A DNA stretch of 10,392 bases, taken from CAMPJU01 sp046566095. Lineage in GTDB: Bacteria > Pseudomonadota > Gammaproteobacteria > Xanthomonadales > Xanthomonadaceae. The stretch lies in assembly GCA_046566095.1 (NCBI GenBank), contig JBKHXI010000076.1:1-10392 (forward strand), read 5' to 3'. Made by a program: the position numbers and the translations under genes. Shown in pieces: positions 1-6,670 of the stretch. Positions within the stretch are counted from its first letter, which is position 1; every line of letters starts with the position of its first letter. The notes beneath the pieces were generated by a model. It was not told the origin of the DNA, searched no databases, and saw only the letters and a program-made list of their open reading frames with translations.

Positions 1-28
1 GCCTCCCCCGGCAGGTCGGAGTCGGCCT

Positions 29-1495
29 TCAGCCGCCCCAGGCGCGCAGGTTGAGGAACTGGCGGCGGGTCTTCGGGCCGTAGGTGGCGAAGGCCGGGTC
101 GGGCGCGTTGCGGTAGTCCTCGCGCAGGCGGGCGACGGCGTCGCGTGCCAGGTGCCGGTCCAGCACCTCCGGCGGCACCGGGTACAGCTTCAATGCGTTG
201 AGGCCGAAGACCTTGGCGCGGATCGCCGGGGTGATCTCCGGGTAGCCGAAGCGCTCGCGGAACTCCGGGCTGATCTGGAAGGCGCGGAAGGCCTGGATCT
301 GGTCCTGCGGGCTGCCGTACCAGATCGAGTCGGTGCCCCAGAGGATGTTGTCCTCGCCCAGGTGCACCAGCAGCTTGCCCAGCGCGTGCGCGGCCATGTC
401 CGGATCGCGCATCAGGAAGCGCCAGGTGGAGCCGAGTTCGGCGTAGACGTTGCTGCGGTGGCCGAGCCCGGCGGCGCGCATCGAGGTCACCAGCGCGTCG
501 ATGCCGTCGATCCGGTTCGGGTCGTACGGCCCCTCGCCCTTGTCGGTGACGAAACCGGAGTGGTAGATCAGGAAGTTGACGTCCGGGTAGCGCCGCGCCA
601 CCCGGCCGATGTCGGCGCAGGTGCTGTGCTCGTAGCTGTCGGGCCCGAACGGCAGGCCCTTGTGGATGGCGATGTTGCGCACGCCCAGCCGGCGCGCCTC
701 CTCGATCATGCGCAGGCCCGGCTCGTCGTCCATGAAGAAGCCGCGGCGGTCCGGGCCCCACTGGGTGTAGGTCTTCCAGGCGGAGATGCCGAACTCCTTG
801 GCCAGTCGTTCCATGTCCTCGACGTCGCCCGGCTGGTTCGGGTTGACCCGGCCGTGCAGGTACAGCCGGTGGGTGCCGTCCATCTTCTCGACGATCGCGG
901 CGGTGGCGGCGGCCTCCTCGATGGTCAGCGGCTCGCCCTCGCGGGTGGAGGGCACGAAGCTGAGCACGGTCAGGTCGGTGTCCGAGTCCAGGAAGATGTC
1001 CTGGATGAAGCGGTCCGGCCCCAGGCACTGCAGGTGGTCGCGCGGGCCGGGCAGGGCGCTGGCGGCGCAGCGGCCGGGCTCGGCGAAGCCGCGCAGCGGG
1101 CGGGCGTCGTCGGGCAGGCGCCGGGTCCAGGCCCCGGTCGGGTTCACGAAGTGGCCCTGCACGTCGAAGATGAACTCGTCGCCGGCCAAGGTCGCGGCGG
1201 CCGCGTCCGCATCGGTCGCCGCGTCGGCGGCCAGCGCGAAGAAGCCGCCGCGCCGGCCGGCCGCGGCGTAGGCCGCATTCATCGCCAGCAGCGTGGTCGC
1301 CGCCCCGCACAGCGACACCAGGAAGCCGCGGCGCGACAGCCCCAGCCGCCGTGCGTTGCCGGTGGCCGCCTCCAGCGCCTGGCGCCGGGCCAGGTGGTGC
1401 ACGGGCGCCAGCGGCACCGGCGCGAACTCGCCGTTGCTGGTGCTATCGAGCTTGACCGGCAGCCGCAGGCCGTCGGGATCGTTCCGGTTGCGCAT
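29..1495 (-). CDS. Tat-exported amidohydrolase-2 family protein
   Basis: A 488-residue protein of the amidohydrolase_2 group (PF04909, TIM-barrel metal hydrolases/decarboxylases related to ACMSD). Residues 54-59 read SRRGFL, followed by a hydrophobic stretch to about residue 77 (AYAA), a twin-arginine signal, so it should be exported folded, probably to the periplasm. The n-region before the arginines is unusually long (about 53 residues). The barrel starts with FDVQGHF (109-116), where many relatives have D-x-H-x-H; here Gln113 stands at the first His position and His115 is kept. Other candidate active-site residues are His278 (IHKG), His312 (YHSG) and Asp389 (WGTD), and the C-terminal FGLNALKLY motif is typical of the family. 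The start at 1495 has a GGGGA ribosome-binding site 8 bases upstream. It is divergent from the histidine kinase. The substrate cannot be read from the sequence. Confidence 0.88.
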   Translation of the reverse strand: MRNRNDPDGLRLPVKLDSTSNGEFAPVPLAPVHHLARRQALEAATGNARRLGLSRRGFLVSLCGAATTLLAMNAAYAAAGRRGGFFALAADAATDADAAAATLAGDEFIFDVQGHFVNPTGAWTRRLPDDARPLRGFAEPGRCAASALPGPRDHLQCLGPDRFIQDIFLDSDTDLTVLSFVPSTREGEPLTIEEAAATAAIVEKMDGTHRLYLHGRVNPNQPGDVEDMERLAKEFGISAWKTYTQWGPDRRGFFMDDEPGLRMIEEARRLGVRNIAIHKGLPFGPDSYEHSTCADIGRVARRYPDVNFLIYHSGFVTDKGEGPYDPNRIDGIDALVTSMRAAGLGHRSNVYAELGSTWRFLMRDPDMAAHALGKLLVHLGEDNILWGTDSIWYGSPQDQIQAFRAFQISPEFRERFGYPEITPAIRAKVFGLNALKLYPVPPEVLDRHLARDAVARLREDYRNAPDPAFATYGPKTRRQFLNLRAWGG

Positions 1496-1525
1496 GGCCG
1501 CAGTCCCCGCGATGGCTCGACCGCC

Positions 1526-1531
1526 AGCCTA
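1526..1531 (-). promoter_or_regulatory. candidate -10 box for the amidohydrolase gene
   Basis: Read on the minus strand this is TAGGCT, preceded by CGC and followed by GGCGG, about 30 bases before the ATG at 1495. That gives a plausible short leader containing the GGGGA site at 1508-1504. No convincing -35 hexamer was found, so this rests on the -10 and its spacing only. Confidence 0.35.
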
Positions 1532-1585
1532 GCGCGTCGCGCGGCGGCGCGGATGTGCCGGAAGGCGCAGTCGGCGCGGATGCCG

Positions 1586-1591
1586 CATACT
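1586..1591 (+). promoter_or_regulatory. candidate -10 box for the hybrid histidine kinase gene
   Basis: CATACT lies 45 bases before the chosen kinase start at 1637, in the 141-base region shared with the divergent amidohydrolase. No clear -35 element is visible. The two opposed -10 candidates (1526-1531 and 1586-1591) are about 55 bases apart, so the promoters would be back to back without overlapping. Confidence 0.3.
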
Positions 1592-1636
1592 CCGGACCGT
1601 GGTAGCGGGAGGACGGCAGGGGGCAGCGCAGCGAGC

Positions 1637-4174
1637 ATGGACGAACCGATGCGGCAGCCGATCGACTTCGAATGGCTGTTCGACCATTCCCCCAACCCCT
1701 ACATGCTGCTCGACCGCGAGCTGCGCTTCGTGGCGGCGAACCGGGCCTACCTGCGGGTGACCGGCCGGCGCCGCGACGAGCTGATCGGCGTGCACATCTT
1801 CGACGCCTTTCCCGGCGACCCGGGCGAGCCGGACGACAGCCAGGTGCGCGAGCTGCGCGAGTCGCTGCTGCGGGTGCTGCGCACCGGCGAGCGCGACACC
1901 CTGGGCCTGATCCGCTATTCGATCCCGGTGCGCGGCAAGCACGGCACGGTGTTCGAGGAGCGCTACTGGAGCGCCACCCATACCCCGGTGCCGGGGCCGG
2001 ACGGCGACGTCGCCCACATCCTGCAGCACACCGTCGACGTCACCGAGCTGCAGCGGCTGAAGGCGCAGCTGCGCGCGGCCCGCAGCGAGGTTGGCGGCCA
2101 GCCGATGGAGCAGCTGGAGAGCGGCGTGCTGCAGCGCGCCCGGCAGGTGCAGCGCGAGCACGCGGCGCTCGAGTCGCAGCGCCGGCACCTGCTGCGCCTG
2201 TTCGACGAGGCGCCGGGCTTCATGGCCTACCTCAGCGGCCCGGACCACGTCTTCGAGCTGGTCAACCGCGCCTACACCGCGCTGATCGGCCACCGCGACG
2301 TGACCGGCCAGCCGGTGCGCGAGGCGCTGCCGGACGTGGAGGGACAGGGCTTCTTCGAGCTGCTGGACGAGGTCTACCGCAGCGGCAAGCCGTTCCTCGG
2401 CACCGGGATCCAGGTCGAGCTGCAGCGCACCCAGGACGCGCGGCCGGAAACCCTGTACCTGGACTTCATCTACCAGCCGGTGTTCGACGGCCAGTGCCAG
2501 GTCACCGGCATCTTCGTCCAGGGCCACGACGTCACCGCGCAGAAGCGCACCCGCGACGAGCTCGAGCGCTACCGCAACCACCTCGAGGAGCTGGTGCTGG
2601 CGCGCACCGAGGCGCTCGAGAAGAGCGAGGCGGCGCTGCTGCAGGCGCAGAAGATGGAGGCGGTGGGGCGGCTGACCGGCGGCGTCGCCCACGACTTCAA
2701 CAACGTGCTGCAGGTGATCGGCGCCAACCTGCAGCTGATCCGCGGCATGGGCGCGGACCCGGCGCTGGCGCAGCGCGCGCAGGCGGCGCTGGACGCGGTC
2801 GAGCGCGGCGCCAAGCTGGCCTCGCAGCTGCTGGCGTTCGCCCGGCGGCAGCCGCTGCGGCCGGTGGTGCTGGACCCGGGCGCGCGCCTGCGGCGGCTGG
2901 AGGAGCTGCTGCGTCGTTCGCTCGGCGAGACCGTGCGCCTGCGCCTGGAGATCGACGAGGCGGTCTCGCCGGTCGAGGCCGACATCCACCAGCTGGAGAA
3001 CGCGGTCCTCAACCTGGCGATCAACGCGCGCGACGCGATGCCGCGCGGCGGCACCCTGGTGCTGCGCGTGCGCGACGTCGAGGTGGCCGCCGAGGCCGCG
3101 GCGCGCGATCCCGACGTGCCGCCGGGCGAATACGTGCGGATCGACGTTGCCGACACCGGCCAGGGCATGCATCCGGAAGTGCGGGCGCGCGCCTTCGAGC
3201 CGTTCTTCACCACCAAGGGCGAGGGCCGCGGCACCGGCCTGGGCCTGAGCATGGTGTACGGCTTCGTCAAGCAGAGCGGCGGCCACGTGCACATCGACAG
3301 CGAGTACGGCCGCGGCACCACGGTCTCGATCTACCTGGCGCGCAGCGCCGGCGTGCCGGAAGCCGAGGCGCCGCGCAGCGGCGGCGCGCAGCGCGGGCGC
3401 GGCGAGCACGTGCTGGTGGTCGAGGACGACGCCGCGGTCCGCGACAGCACCGTCGCCACCCTGCGCGGCCTGGGCTACGCGGTGTCCCAGGCCGCCGACG
3501 CGCAGGCGGCGCTGGCCATGCTCGAGGGCGGGCTGCGCCCCGACCTGCTGTTCACCGACGTGATCATGCCCGGCCCGGTGCACAGCACGGAGCTGGCCGC
3601 ACGCGCCCGCGCCCTGGTGCCGGGCATCGCGGTGCTGTTCGCCTCCGGCTACACCGAGGACGCGCTGACCCACGAGGGCCGGCTCGACCCGGGCGTGGAA
3701 CTGCTCGGCAAGCCCTACCTGCACGACGCGCTGGCCGCGCGGCTGCGCGCGCTGCTGGATGCGCGCGCCCCCGGCCCGGCCGCGGCGCCACCCGCCGCCG
3801 GGCAGGCCGGAGAAGGCCTGCGCGTGCTGTTCGTGGAGGACGACCGCGACAACCGCGACGCCACCGCCGCGCTGCTGCGCGTGCAGGGCCACGAGGTGGC
3901 GGCCTGCGCCACCGCCGGCGAGGCGCTGGCGGCGCTGGAGCGGGGCGACTGGCAGGTCCTGCTCGCCGACGTGCAGCTGCCCGACATGGACTGCGCCGGC
4001 CTGGTGGCGCGCGTCCGCCGCCGCCGGCCCGGGATCGGCGTGGTGCTGGTCACCGGCCACGATCCGGCGCACGTGCGCGGGCTCGGCCTGTCCGATCCGG
4101 TCCTCACCAAGCCGTTCGGACCGGAGCAGCTGCAGGCCGCGGTACGGGCCGCGGTAAAGCGCGTGCGCGCCTGA
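1637..4174 (+). CDS. soluble hybrid sensor histidine kinase, PAS-PAS-HisKA-HATPase-REC-REC
   Basis: An 845-residue kinase. In order: PAS 1 (about 8-135), PAS 2 (about 183-303), a charged coiled coil (about 300-342), then HisKA with phospho-acceptor His352 in GGVAHDFNN. The ATPase domain has N-box Asn463 (LAINARDAM), G1 DTGQGM (506-511), F-box FEPFFTTKG (520-528) and G2 GTGLGLS. Receiver 1 (about 591-707) has acidic Glu596/Asp597/Asp598, phospho-acceptor Asp641 and Lys692; receiver 2 (about 729-845) has Glu734/Asp735/Asp736, Asp778 and Lys825. Both receivers look intact. There is no membrane segment, so the input is cytoplasmic, perhaps a PAS-bound ligand or redox signal. No DNA-binding or enzymatic output is attached, so phosphate must pass to a separate protein. 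The open frame runs far upstream (from 152), but that part is antisense to the amidohydrolase and low-complexity; the ATG at 1637 begins the PAS-like sequence. The ribosome site is weak, and Met5 (1649) is an alternative start. Confidence 0.93.
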   Translation: MDEPMRQPIDFEWLFDHSPNPYMLLDRELRFVAANRAYLRVTGRRRDELIGVHIFDAFPGDPGEPDDSQVRELRESLLRVLRTGERDTLGLIRYSIPVRGKHGTVFEERYWSATHTPVPGPDGDVAHILQHTVDVTELQRLKAQLRAARSEVGGQPMEQLESGVLQRARQVQREHAALESQRRHLLRLFDEAPGFMAYLSGPDHVFELVNRAYTALIGHRDVTGQPVREALPDVEGQGFFELLDEVYRSGKPFLGTGIQVELQRTQDARPETLYLDFIYQPVFDGQCQVTGIFVQGHDVTAQKRTRDELERYRNHLEELVLARTEALEKSEAALLQAQKMEAVGRLTGGVAHDFNNVLQVIGANLQLIRGMGADPALAQRAQAALDAVERGAKLASQLLAFARRQPLRPVVLDPGARLRRLEELLRRSLGETVRLRLEIDEAVSPVEADIHQLENAVLNLAINARDAMPRGGTLVLRVRDVEVAAEAAARDPDVPPGEYVRIDVADTGQGMHPEVRARAFEPFFTTKGEGRGTGLGLSMVYGFVKQSGGHVHIDSEYGRGTTVSIYLARSAGVPEAEAPRSGGAQRGRGEHVLVVEDDAAVRDSTVATLRGLGYAVSQAADAQAALAMLEGGLRPDLLFTDVIMPGPVHSTELAARARALVPGIAVLFASGYTEDALTHEGRLDPGVELLGKPYLHDALAARLRALLDARAPGPAAAPPAAGQAGEGLRVLFVEDDRDNRDATAALLRVQGHEVAACATAGEALAALERGDWQVLLADVQLPDMDCAGLVARVRRRRPGIGVVLVTGHDPAHVRGLGLSDPVLTKPFGPEQLQAAVRAAVKRVRA

Positions 4175-4235
4175 GCCCCGTTCACGCACGTCGCACGGGC
4201 GCTCTGCGAGAACGTCGCGCCCCATCCCCGTCGCC

Positions 4236-4240
4236 GGAGG
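4236..4240 (+). promoter_or_regulatory. ribosome-binding site of the DUF1206 gene
   Basis: GGAGG stands 7 bases before the ATG at 4248. It fixes the start over the overlapping out-of-frame ATG at 4252. The 73 bases between the kinase stop and this start show no clear promoter, so read-through from the kinase gene is possible. Confidence 0.75.
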
Positions 4241-4247
4241 CCACGCC

Positions 4248-5066
4248 ATGCATGCCGATCCCGTTCCGCCTTCCGCCCGGATCGCCGCCCGGCGGGCCGC
4301 CGGCTGGGTGCCGCCGCTGGCGCGCTTCGGCTACGCCGCCAAGGGCGTGGTCTACGTGTTGGTCGGTTGGCTGGCCGCGCGCGTGGGGATCGCCGGCGGT
4401 CGCGCGGGCAGCACCACCGAGGCGCTGGCCACGCTGGCGCGCGAGGACGGCGGGCGGCTGGCGCTGCTGGTGGTGGCGCTGGGCCTGCTCGCCCACGTGC
4501 TGTGGCGGGGCGTGCAGGCGCTGCTCGACCCGGAACATGCCGGGCGCGACGCGAAGCGGATCGGCATGCGGCTGTTCTACCTGCTCAGCGGGGCGGTGTA
4601 CGGCGCGCTGGGCTGGACCGCGTGGCGGCTGTCGCAGGGCGCCGGCGGCGGCGACGGCGAGGGCCAGCGGATCTGGATCGCGCGCCTGCTGGAGCAGCCG
4701 TTCGGCGCCTGGCTGGTGATGCTGGCCGGGCTGGGCGTGGCCGGCTACGGCATTCACCAGCTGCGCAAGGCCTGGAAGGGCGACGTCAACCGGCGCATGG
4801 AGGGCGCCGACGCGGCCACCGGCGGCTGGGCCCGGACCATCGGCCGGATCGGCACCGGTGCGCGCGGGCTGGTGCTGCTGCCGATCGGCTGGTTCGTGTT
4901 CCAGGCCGGCCGCCAGTACCGGGCCGACGCCGCGGCCGATACCGGCGAGGTGCTGCGCATGGTGGACACGCCCTGGCTGCTGGCCGCGGTCGGGCTGGGG
5001 CTGCTGCTCTACGGCGTGCACCAGCTCATCAAGGCCGTATACCGGCGGATCGCGCGCCCCGCCTGA
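4248..5066 (+). CDS. DUF1206 family six-helix membrane protein
   Basis: A 272-residue integral membrane protein matching the DUF1206 (PF06724) pattern. Six hydrophobic segments lie at about 27-47, 71-92, 107-127, 152-171, 202-221 and 242-262. They form three two-helix repeats. The first helices align as ARFGYAAKGVVYVLVGW, MRLFYLLSGAVYGALGW and GRIGTGARGLVLLPIGW. The second helices of repeats 2 and 3 share YG(I/V)HQL(R/I)KA. The loop at 129-141 is glycine-rich, and the basic termini suggest cytoplasmic ends. The molecular function of this family is not known to me, and no catalytic motif is visible. It is co-directional with the kinase upstream and the small Gly-Gly protein downstream, but the 94-base gap downstream carries its own promoter-like sequence, so it need not share their operon. 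Confidence 0.88.
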   Translation: MHADPVPPSARIAARRAAGWVPPLARFGYAAKGVVYVLVGWLAARVGIAGGRAGSTTEALATLAREDGGRLALLVVALGLLAHVLWRGVQALLDPEHAGRDAKRIGMRLFYLLSGAVYGALGWTAWRLSQGAGGGDGEGQRIWIARLLEQPFGAWLVMLAGLGVAGYGIHQLRKAWKGDVNRRMEGADAATGGWARTIGRIGTGARGLVLLPIGWFVFQAGRQYRADAAADTGEVLRMVDTPWLLAAVGLGLLLYGVHQLIKAVYRRIARPA

Positions 5067-5120
5067 GGCGTGGGGCCTGCGCTCCCCCGGCTCCGGTACC
5101 GCGCGCGCCGCGCCGGGCGG

Positions 5121-5126
5121 TATGCT
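5121..5126 (+). promoter_or_regulatory. candidate -10 box for the MoaD/ThiS-like and propeller genes
   Basis: TATGCT lies 34 bases before the GTG start at 5161 and 18 bases before the AGGAGG ribosome site. The ATG inside this hexamer (5122) is in frame with the gene and could be mistaken for its start. No clear -35 hexamer is seen in the GC-rich stretch upstream. Confidence 0.35.
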
Positions 5127-5144
5127 CGGGCCCGGGTCCGGCGC

Positions 5145-5150
5145 AGGAGG
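5145..5150 (+). promoter_or_regulatory. AGGAGG ribosome-binding site deciding a GTG start
   Basis: A perfect AGGAGG stands 10 bases before the GTG at 5161. It supports that GTG over the in-frame ATG at 5122, which has no such site and would add a glycine-rich leader unlike the MoaD/ThiS fold. Confidence 0.65.
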
Positions 5151-5160
5151 CCTTCGCCAG

Positions 5161-5460
5161 GTGGCCAGGGTGGTGCTCGCATCGGCGCTGTCGCGCTGGC
5201 TGCCGGAGGCGGCCGCCGGCGCCGCGCGCGCCGGCGAGACCGCGCTGGAGGTGCCGGCGGGCACCGTGGCCGAGGCGCTGGAAGGCGCGTTCGCGCGCCA
5301 TGCCGGCCTGCGCGGTTACGTGCTCGACGACCAGGGCGCGGTCCGCCACCATGTGGCGGTGTTCGTCGACGGCGACGCGCTGCGCGACAAGCGCGACCTG
5401 TCGCAGCCGGTGCGGCCCGGCGCGGAGGTGTACGTGATGCAGGCCCTGTCCGGCGGCTGA
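5161..5460 (+). CDS. MoaD/ThiS-type ubiquitin-fold protein with C-terminal Gly-Gly
   Basis: With the GTG start the product is 99 residues, close to the usual size of MoaD/ThiS sulfur-carrier proteins. The layout fits the beta-grasp fold: an N-terminal strand (ARVVLASALSRWL), the region VPAGTVAEALEGAF leading into helix 1, the strand VRHHVAVFVDGD, and an end of PGAEVYVMQALSGG. The exposed C-terminal Gly-Gly is what an E1-like enzyme (MoeB/ThiF) adenylates and thiocarboxylates. No moaE, moaC, thiG or E1 gene is in the window, so it is unlikely to be the canonical MoaD or ThiS. It more likely belongs to the stand-alone ubiquitin-like carriers (CysO-like, as one precedent). The next gene starts 9 bases after its stop, implying co-translation. 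The role is unknown; a sulfur carrier or a protein modifier are both possible. Confidence 0.87.
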   Translation: MARVVLASALSRWLPEAAAGAARAGETALEVPAGTVAEALEGAFARHAGLRGYVLDDQGAVRHHVAVFVDGDALRDKRDLSQPVRPGAEVYVMQALSGG

Positions 5461-5464
5461 GGAG
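5459..5464 (+). promoter_or_regulatory. ribosome-binding site overlapping the upstream stop codon
   Basis: GAGGAG uses the last two bases of the TGA that ends the MoaD/ThiS-like gene and sits 5 bases before the ATG at 5470. This suggests translational coupling of the two genes. Confidence 0.75.
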
Positions 5465-5469
5465 CGCGC

Positions 5470-6573
5470 ATGTCCGACACGCTGCTGCTGTCCACGCGCA
5501 AGGGCCTGTTCGCGCTGGCGCATGCCGGCGACGGCGCCTGGCGCATCGAGGCGCTGCACTTCCCCGGCGACAACGTCTCGATGGCGCTGGCCGACCCGCG
5601 CGACGGCAGCTGGTACGCGGCGCTGGACCTGGGCCATTTCGGGGCCAAGCTGCAGCGCTCGACCGATCGCGGCGGGCACTGGTCCGAGTGCGCGGTGCCG
5701 GCCTACGCCGAAGGCGACATGGTCAACGTCGGCGACGGCAAGCCCTCGCAGCCGGCGACGCTGAAGATGGTGTGGGCGCTCGAGCCCGGCGGCGCGGACC
5801 AACCCGGCCGGCTCTGGGCCGGCACCATCCCGGGCGGCCTGTTCCGTTCCGACGACCACGGGGCGAGCTGGGAGCTGGTCCGTGCGCTGTGGGCGCATGC
5901 CGAGGCCGGGGAATGGTTCGGCGGCGGCTACGACTGGCCCGGCATCCACTCGGTCTGCATCGATCCGCGCGACCCGGACCGGATCCGGGTCGCCGTGTCC
6001 ACCGGCGGGGTGTGGCGCAGCGACGACGGCGGCGCGAGCTGGCGGCAGACCGCCGACGGCATGCGCGCGGAGTACATGCCGCCCGAACGCGCGCGCGAGC
6101 CGGGCATCCAGGACGTGCACCGCATGGTCCAGTGCCGCGACGCGCCCGAGCATTTCTGGGTGCAGCACCACAACGGGGTGTTCCGCAGCACCGGCGGCGG
6201 AGGGGACTGGCAGGAGATCGACAGCGTGCGCCCGTCGGCGTTCGGCTTCGCGGTCGCCGTGCATCCGCGCGACCCGGACATCGCCTGGTTCGTGCCGGCG
6301 GTCAAGGACGAGAAGCGCTATCCGGTCGACGCCCGGCTGGTGGTGGCGCGCACCCGCGACGGCGGCGCCAGCTTCGAGGTGATCGACCGCGGCCTGCCGG
6401 AAGTGCCCAGCTACGACCTGGTCTACCGGCACGGGCTGGCGGTGGACGGCAGCGGCCGGCGCCTGGCGTTCGGCTCGACCACCGGCGGGGTCTGGACCAG
6501 CGCGGACGGCGGCGACAGCTGGCGGATCCTGCCGGCGCGCCTGCCGCCGGTGCACGCGGTGGCCTTCGCCTGA
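5470..6573 (+). CDS. cytoplasmic Asp-box (BNR) beta-propeller protein
   Basis: A 367-residue protein with six Asp-box-like turns: STDRGGHW (64-71), SDDHGASW (127-134), SDDGGASW (184-191), STGGGGDW (240-247, Asp replaced by Gly), TRDGGASF (295-302) and SADGGDSW (344-351). Spacing of about 50-60 residues fits one per blade, giving a six- or seven-bladed propeller. Several boxes are preceded by G-V/L-W/F-R/T, a strand motif of such proteins. There is no signal peptide and no membrane segment; the protein starts SDTLLLSTRKGLFAL, so it acts in the cytoplasm. Databases often label such proteins sialidase or glycosyl hydrolase, but I cannot find the arginine triad context of true sialidases, and those are usually exported. 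Coupling to the Gly-Gly protein suggests a joint task, perhaps as binding partner or scaffold (inference). Confidence 0.88.
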   Translation: MSDTLLLSTRKGLFALAHAGDGAWRIEALHFPGDNVSMALADPRDGSWYAALDLGHFGAKLQRSTDRGGHWSECAVPAYAEGDMVNVGDGKPSQPATLKMVWALEPGGADQPGRLWAGTIPGGLFRSDDHGASWELVRALWAHAEAGEWFGGGYDWPGIHSVCIDPRDPDRIRVAVSTGGVWRSDDGGASWRQTADGMRAEYMPPERAREPGIQDVHRMVQCRDAPEHFWVQHHNGVFRSTGGGGDWQEIDSVRPSAFGFAVAVHPRDPDIAWFVPAVKDEKRYPVDARLVVARTRDGGASFEVIDRGLPEVPSYDLVYRHGLAVDGSGRRLAFGSTTGGVWTSADGGDSWRILPARLPPVHAVAFA

Positions 6574-6590
6574 GCCGCATTCATCGCGCG

Positions 6591-6622
6591 TTGTGCAGCC
6601 CGGGCCGGGGCGCCCCTAGACT
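6591..6622 (+). promoter_or_regulatory. candidate promoter of the lipoprotein gene
   Basis: TTGTGC (6591-6596) and TAGACT (6617-6622) are separated by 20 bases, longer than the ideal 17, so the -10 box is the better supported part. A perfect 10-base palindrome GGGGCGCCCC (6607-6616) sits directly before the -10 and could be an operator or chance in GC-rich DNA. A short inverted repeat GTCGGT/ACCGAC (6623-6628 and 6638-6643) falls in the expected leader. The ATG follows at 6671. Confidence 0.4.
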
Positions 6623-6670
6623 GTCGGTCGACCCGCCACCGACCGCCAAGCCCCCGTTCCGGTCCCGCGA

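Noticed and set aside
1..28. Possible gene fragment at the left edge
   Set aside because: Only 28 bases lie beyond the amidohydrolase stop; nothing can be supported.
152..1636. Upstream extension of the kinase reading frame (495 extra residues)
   Set aside because: It is antisense to the amidohydrolase gene, shows low-complexity Ala/Val/Gly/Arg composition typical of GC-rich shadow frames, and resembles no domain.
1529..4249. 906-residue open frame on the minus strand opposite the kinase
   Set aside because: His/Arg/Gln/Ala-rich shadow translation of a gene with clear domains on the plus strand.
5161..5460. Calling the Gly-Gly protein the canonical MoaD or ThiS
   Set aside because: No molybdopterin or thiamine synthesis gene is adjacent, and its partner is a propeller.
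5470..6573. Calling the propeller a sialidase
   Set aside because: Asp boxes occur in many propellers; there is no signal peptide, and I could not recognise the sialidase arginine triad context.
6607..6616. GGGGCGCCCC as a specific operator
   Set aside because: A single 10-base GC palindrome is expected by chance in DNA of this composition; kept only as a note under the promoter.
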